Assembly (NCBI RefSeq): GCF_000023585.1
Contig: NC_012914.1
Coordinates: 4,804,001 to 4,868,000, forward strand
Direction of reading: 5' to 3'
Source of the DNA: Paenibacillus sp. JDR-2
Lineage (GTDB): Bacteria; Bacillota; Bacilli; Paenibacillales; Paenibacillaceae
DNA: 64,000 bases
Shown here: positions 60,975 through 64,000 of the stretch, in pieces
Layout: each line of letters starts with the position of its first letter
How positions within the stretch are numbered: position 1 is the stretch's first letter
The notes under the pieces: model-generated
The model's input: the letters and a program-made list of their open reading frames with translations, nothing else
Database searches by the model: none
Told to the model about the DNA's origin: nothing
Translations under genes and position numbers: made by a program

Positions 60975-61610
60975 CTAACGCCTGAGCACGATTTCTTGGT
61001 GTATAACCTGCACAAACGCAACCATCTGCTGAATCAAACTAAAAAACAATAAACATAAGAACGCCATAAATGCCATTGCCGCGATGGTGAGAATGATTGT
61101 TCCGATTGTCTTGGACGGCGAATATTGCTGCACCGTCATATTGCCGACAAACAGAAGATAGGCACACCAAAGCACGGACACATTACTGAAGAAATGGTAG
61201 AAGGATACTTCTTCGAGCGAAATGAGGTTGCTCAGGCCTATCCAGGGAAATTGAATAACCAGAAGCGGAACCAGGGCAAAGCAAGTCGAGGTGAAAATAT
61301 CGACAAATTTGCCTTCTCCGTCCATCAAGGTGGTCAGCGACCAATTGGCGATACACCAGAACAAGACGGGCACGATCACGTACAAGCTCTCCATCAGGCT
61401 GTTTATACTGTCCGGATAAACAATGTTGACAAGAAATCCGCTGTACTGCGTCTGCATAATCTTCATGACAATCAGCAGGAACAAAATCGCAAAGGAAATG
61501 ATCAGGTTCAGCTTCCGGCTGCGTTCGTATTTCAATTCCCAGAAGCCGTTGAAGGGATGCAAAATCAGATATAACGGATATTTATACAGCTCTCTGCTTA
61601 ATAAAGGCAA
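60975..61610 (-). CDS. Yip1-family integral membrane protein
   Basis: A 211-residue protein with five or six membrane helices: LNLIISFAILFLLIVMKIM, SLYVIVPVLFWCIANWSL, IFTSTCFALVPLLVIQFPWIG, FFSNVSVLWCAYLLFVGN and TIGTIILTIAAMAFMAFLCLLFFS. The N-terminal LILHPFNGFWELKYERSRKLN is a typical Yip1-domain opening. TTG start at 61610 is supported by GGAGGG 7 nt upstream and overlaps the NHL gene by 29 bp, so translation is coupled. Bacterial Yip1-domain proteins are uncharacterised. Within the operon it may act as an assembly or gating partner for the permeases; this is inference. Confidence 0.78.
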   Translation of the reverse strand: MPLLSRELYKYPLYLILHPFNGFWELKYERSRKLNLIISFAILFLLIVMKIMQTQYSGFLVNIVYPDSINSLMESLYVIVPVLFWCIANWSLTTLMDGEGKFVDIFTSTCFALVPLLVIQFPWIGLSNLISLEEVSFYHFFSNVSVLWCAYLLFVGNMTVQQYSPSKTIGTIILTIAAMAFMAFLCLLFFSLIQQMVAFVQVIHQEIVLRR

Positions 61611-63048
61611 CCTTTTTCCCTCCTTTCCATTTCCGGTATTTGCTTATTCCAAACCAGCAGACAAGAAGCAAGAGAATACCTGTCATAATGCCCGGGAAGT
61701 AATCGCGAAGCACTTCCTTCCGATAGAGCAGGAATGCCTTGGAATAGCCTTTTTGGTCCATGCTCTTCTTGAAATATTTCATGGCTTCGTGATAATCGCC
61801 TTGACGAAGCAATGCTTTGCCAATCCCCGCATACGCAAATTCCAGATTGGCGTTCATACTGATTGTCTTTTGATACAACGTAAAGGCTTTGTCCTCGTCG
61901 CCATTGTAGTAAGCTCTGACAGCCTCATTCAGCGTGCGGCCGTATTCGGTTGTCTGGAAGACGGTAATCTCCCCGAGTGCTTTATCGAGTACGAGGAATT
62001 CATCGCCAAGCCGCTCAATGGCTACCGGCGTATTGAATTGTCCCATTTGATTGCCAAGCCCGCCAAAAACATACAGCAAATGGCCATCTCCGTCATAAGT
62101 GAAAATTCTGCCCCTCTTGCCGTCAAGGATGGAATACATCTCGCTGTCGCCAACATCGATATCGATCAATCGGGATGGTCCGGTTGCGCTCATGTAGCGG
62201 ATATCGCCCTCGGGAGCAAAGTAGCCTTCTCGCCGCAATATATCATTGCCTTGGGCATTCAGCTTCTTGACATTCCCGCTGTCCTGCCCGTTCGTTGCAT
62301 AAATAAAACCTTCCCTGTCAATGTCCAGATTGGTGAACTCCGTCGGCGTAAACATAACCATTTGGCTTCGCTGCGCTTTGGTCGACAGCATCTTCCATAA
62401 ATAATCCGTTGGATTAAAGGAGACCCTGTTCGCGCCGACAAACGAGGTAAACGTGCCGTCCGGACTAAATTCCATAAAGCCGTCATAAACGCCGGTGGAC
62501 ATGACGTATATCCGCTGCGCCTTGTCGACGACAACCCGTACCGGCTGAAAATCAAATTTCTCGGACAGCATATCCGATTTGGGAGCCTCAATGACTTTTA
62601 CCAGGTTGTTGTTCTGATCCAGTTGGACAATCCGTTTATTGCCGGTGTCCGCTATCACAAGCTGTTTGCCGTCGGTAACGAACAACCCTTGAGGGTTATT
62701 GAAGGTCTCCTCTTTCCCGTCTCGGACAAACGAGCTGATCGTCCTTACGAGATGAAACTTGTCATCCAGCACAACGACCCGGTTATTGCCTGAATCCAAA
62801 ACATAGATTTGTTTATCCTCGGTCACCTGAAAATCGCTTGGCTCTTTGAAAGCACCTGCCTCCATGCTTTCCCCGTTCCACAAAACGTTAGCCTGATACG
62901 CTGCCGGAGCCGCGGTCGTTAACCCCCAATAAGAATAGTTATAGGATTCTGCGCCATCCGCAGCCCGCACCTTGGTGCCTCCCGTGCCTATGCCTAATAA
63001 CAAGGTTAAGGCAAGGAGGAGGTACATTTTTTTCTGTATTCTCATCAT
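61582..63048 (-). CDS. NHL/TPR membrane protein
   Basis: A 488-residue exported protein. Signal peptide (about 1-29), then NHL-type beta-propeller repeats (about 60-365; repeated units such as PSDFQVTEDKQIYVLDSGNNRVVVLD, PQGLFVTDGKQLVIADTGNKRIVQLD and FVYDGDGHLLYVFGG-type), then two TPR-like helices (about 390-440; AVRAYYNGDEDKAFTLYQKTISMN and AYAGIGKALLRQGDYHEAMKYFKKS). It ends with one C-terminal helix (about 455-472) and a basic tail, so the propeller faces outside. AAGGGGG precedes the ATG at 63048. It lies between the first permease pair and the Yip1 gene. Probably a binding or scaffold protein for the transporter. Confidence 0.82.
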   Translation of the reverse strand: MMRIQKKMYLLLALTLLLGIGTGGTKVRAADGAESYNYSYWGLTTAAPAAYQANVLWNGESMEAGAFKEPSDFQVTEDKQIYVLDSGNNRVVVLDDKFHLVRTISSFVRDGKEETFNNPQGLFVTDGKQLVIADTGNKRIVQLDQNNNLVKVIEAPKSDMLSEKFDFQPVRVVVDKAQRIYVMSTGVYDGFMEFSPDGTFTSFVGANRVSFNPTDYLWKMLSTKAQRSQMVMFTPTEFTNLDIDREGFIYATNGQDSGNVKKLNAQGNDILRREGYFAPEGDIRYMSATGPSRLIDIDVGDSEMYSILDGKRGRIFTYDGDGHLLYVFGGLGNQMGQFNTPVAIERLGDEFLVLDKALGEITVFQTTEYGRTLNEAVRAYYNGDEDKAFTLYQKTISMNANLEFAYAGIGKALLRQGDYHEAMKYFKKSMDQKGYSKAFLLYRKEVLRDYFPGIMTGILLLLVCWFGISKYRKWKGGKKVAFIKQRAV

Positions 63049-63061
63049 GCTTCGCCCCCTT

Positions 63062-63940
63062 CTACTCTTTCATCCCTGAAGTTGCCATCGTCTGGATGAC
63101 ACTGCTCTGGGACAGGATGAAGAGCGTAATGGGAACGACCATCAAAATAAGCGCAACTGCCGCGCCAACGCCTGCCCTGGCAATACCTCCAAGCGCGATT
63201 TGGCCTAATGCATAATGAAGGGTCTTCAAGTTCTCACTGTAAATGAAGTTGCCTCCGTCAGAGCCCCACAGCATAGGAAATTGCAGAATCATAAGGGTAA
63301 GCCAGGCCGGCTTTACGTTCGGCATGACGATTTGCCAATAGATCCGGTACTCGCTGGCTCCGTCAATCTTGGCGGCTTCCACGAGCGCGTCCGGGATTTG
63401 TTCCATGAACTGCTTCATCAGGAATAGTCCCAGCGGGAACGCTAGGGATGGAATAATAATCGATAAATGAGTATTAATCCAGCCTAGCCATGACATCATC
63501 ATATAGTTCGGGATAGCCGTAACCGTACCGGAAAACATCAAGGACAGAACGACCGTCGAGAAAATAATCTGGGAACCGGGAAATTTGTGCTTGGCTAGCG
63601 GATAGGCTGCCGCCGACGCGAGCAGGATATGCCCAAACGTTCCCACAAGCGTAATAACGAGCGTATTCGCAATATAGCGCGACAGCGGAACCCAGGAATT
63701 GCCCATTAACGCAAACAAGTCGAAGAAGTTATCCAGCGTAGGATTATTAACCATAATCCGCGGCGGGAATATAAACAGCTCATCAAGCGGTTTGAACGCA
63801 TTGTTGACCGCATACACAAGCGGTATGGCCATAAACAGGCCAAATACGGCAAGGAGCAGGAATAATAAAAAGCTGACGGTAAAGGAGCGGTTAAGCTTTC
63901 TTTGAATTCGGAAAACCGCTGTCCAACTGTTCAATGTCAC
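63062..63940 (-). CDS. ABC transporter permease, MalG type (first pair)
   Basis: A 292-residue six-helix permease: EAA loop VEAAKIDGASEYRIYWQIVMPNVKPAW, helix 1 FLLFLLLAVFGLFMAIPLVYAVNNAF, C-terminus QTMATSGMKE. GTG start at 63940 overlaps the TGA of the upstream permease by 4 bp. It is one of two MalG-type permeases in the operon and differs clearly from the one at 56534-57472. It is followed after 13 bp by the NHL/TPR gene. Confidence 0.92.
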   Translation of the reverse strand: MTLNSWTAVFRIQRKLNRSFTVSFLLFLLLAVFGLFMAIPLVYAVNNAFKPLDELFIFPPRIMVNNPTLDNFFDLFALMGNSWVPLSRYIANTLVITLVGTFGHILLASAAAYPLAKHKFPGSQIIFSTVVLSLMFSGTVTAIPNYMMMSWLGWINTHLSIIIPSLAFPLGLFLMKQFMEQIPDALVEAAKIDGASEYRIYWQIVMPNVKPAWLTLMILQFPMLWGSDGGNFIYSENLKTLHYALGQIALGGIARAGVGAAVALILMVVPITLFILSQSSVIQTMATSGMKE

Positions 63941-64000
63941 TCACCGACCTTTCTAAGCAGCTTCTGGGTCAGCTTGTTGGCACCCACCATGATCAGGAAG
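63937..64000 (-). CDS. ABC transporter permease, MalF type, C-terminal end only
   Basis: The minus-strand frame entering from the right edge reads FLIMVGANKLTQKLLRKVGE and stop at 63937-63939. This is the last transmembrane segment and tail of a permease gene whose body lies outside the window. The GTGA overlap with the next gene and the position identify it as the partner of the 63062-63940 permease. Further upstream genes, perhaps a binding protein, cannot be seen. Confidence 0.7.
   Translation of the reverse strand, partial: FLIMVGANKLTQKLLRKVGE

Noticed and set aside
61423..62400. 325-codon plus-strand frame
   Set aside because: Antisense to the NHL/TPR and Yip1 genes, which have clear domains, signal peptide and operon spacing.
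1..64000. CRISPR arrays, tRNA/rRNA genes, insertion sequences, prophage genes
   Set aside because: No regularly spaced repeats, cloverleaf genes, transposase, integrase or phage structural motifs were seen on reading both strands.

Overview
The window looks like chromosome of a spore-forming, saprophytic Bacillota, most likely Paenibacillus. The support is a complete gerABC-type germinant receptor operon, a remnant of a sporulation sigma-K gene, lipoprotein sugar-binding proteins paired with MalFG-type permeases, YesM/YesN-type two-component control, CcpA-type cre sites, AGGAGG ribosome sites with frequent TTG and GTG starts, and mid-GC coding DNA. No rRNA, tRNA, CRISPR array, prophage or complete insertion sequence was seen.

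Left part (1-20558): a mannan/N-glycan type glycoside cluster (DUF1861 propeller, SGNH hydrolase, GH38, divergent GH38-like, GH43) faces a GntR/LacI chimeric regulator. Then come an RNase H-like protein, the gerA-gerB-gerC operon, and an L-arabinose module (araD, araR, araB) with three or four AraR boxes, one exactly filling the 17-bp spacer of the araD promoter. A CDF metal exporter, a DUF421 membrane protein and a ferric-reductase-like haem membrane protein follow.

Middle (20909-39669): a conserved hypothetical gene, a sugar ABC importer, a mannonate dehydratase (uxuA), AraC and GntR/FCD regulators, and divergently a five-gene catabolic operon: two SDRs (the first degenerate), an enolase-superfamily dehydratase with a large insertion, an RraA-family protein and an aldo/keto reductase. 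A second ABC importer is divergent from a YesN/YesM-type two-component pair. None of the importers here carries its own ATPase, so a shared MsmX-type ATPase elsewhere is expected.

Defence and general metabolism (39792-51821): rarD; an LnrJKLMN-like two-component plus ABC exporter module; an AT-rich Lsa-type ABC-F ribosome-protection gene preceded by a leader peptide and competing hairpins (a transcription attenuator); a DoxX/MarR pair sharing a 12-bp palindrome; and cysD-cysN, where CysN carries a degenerate APS-kinase tail.

Right part (51822-64000): a stalk-domain protein, a frameshifted sigma-K remnant, an SGNH esterase-like protein, a membrane-anchored GH10 xylanase, and an operon running off the right edge. 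That operon encodes four MalFG-type permeases arranged around an NHL/TPR membrane protein, a Yip1-family membrane protein and a large DUF5696 lipoprotein. It is the best candidate in the window for an undescribed system. The Lsa attenuator and the sugar-acid operon are the next most interesting.
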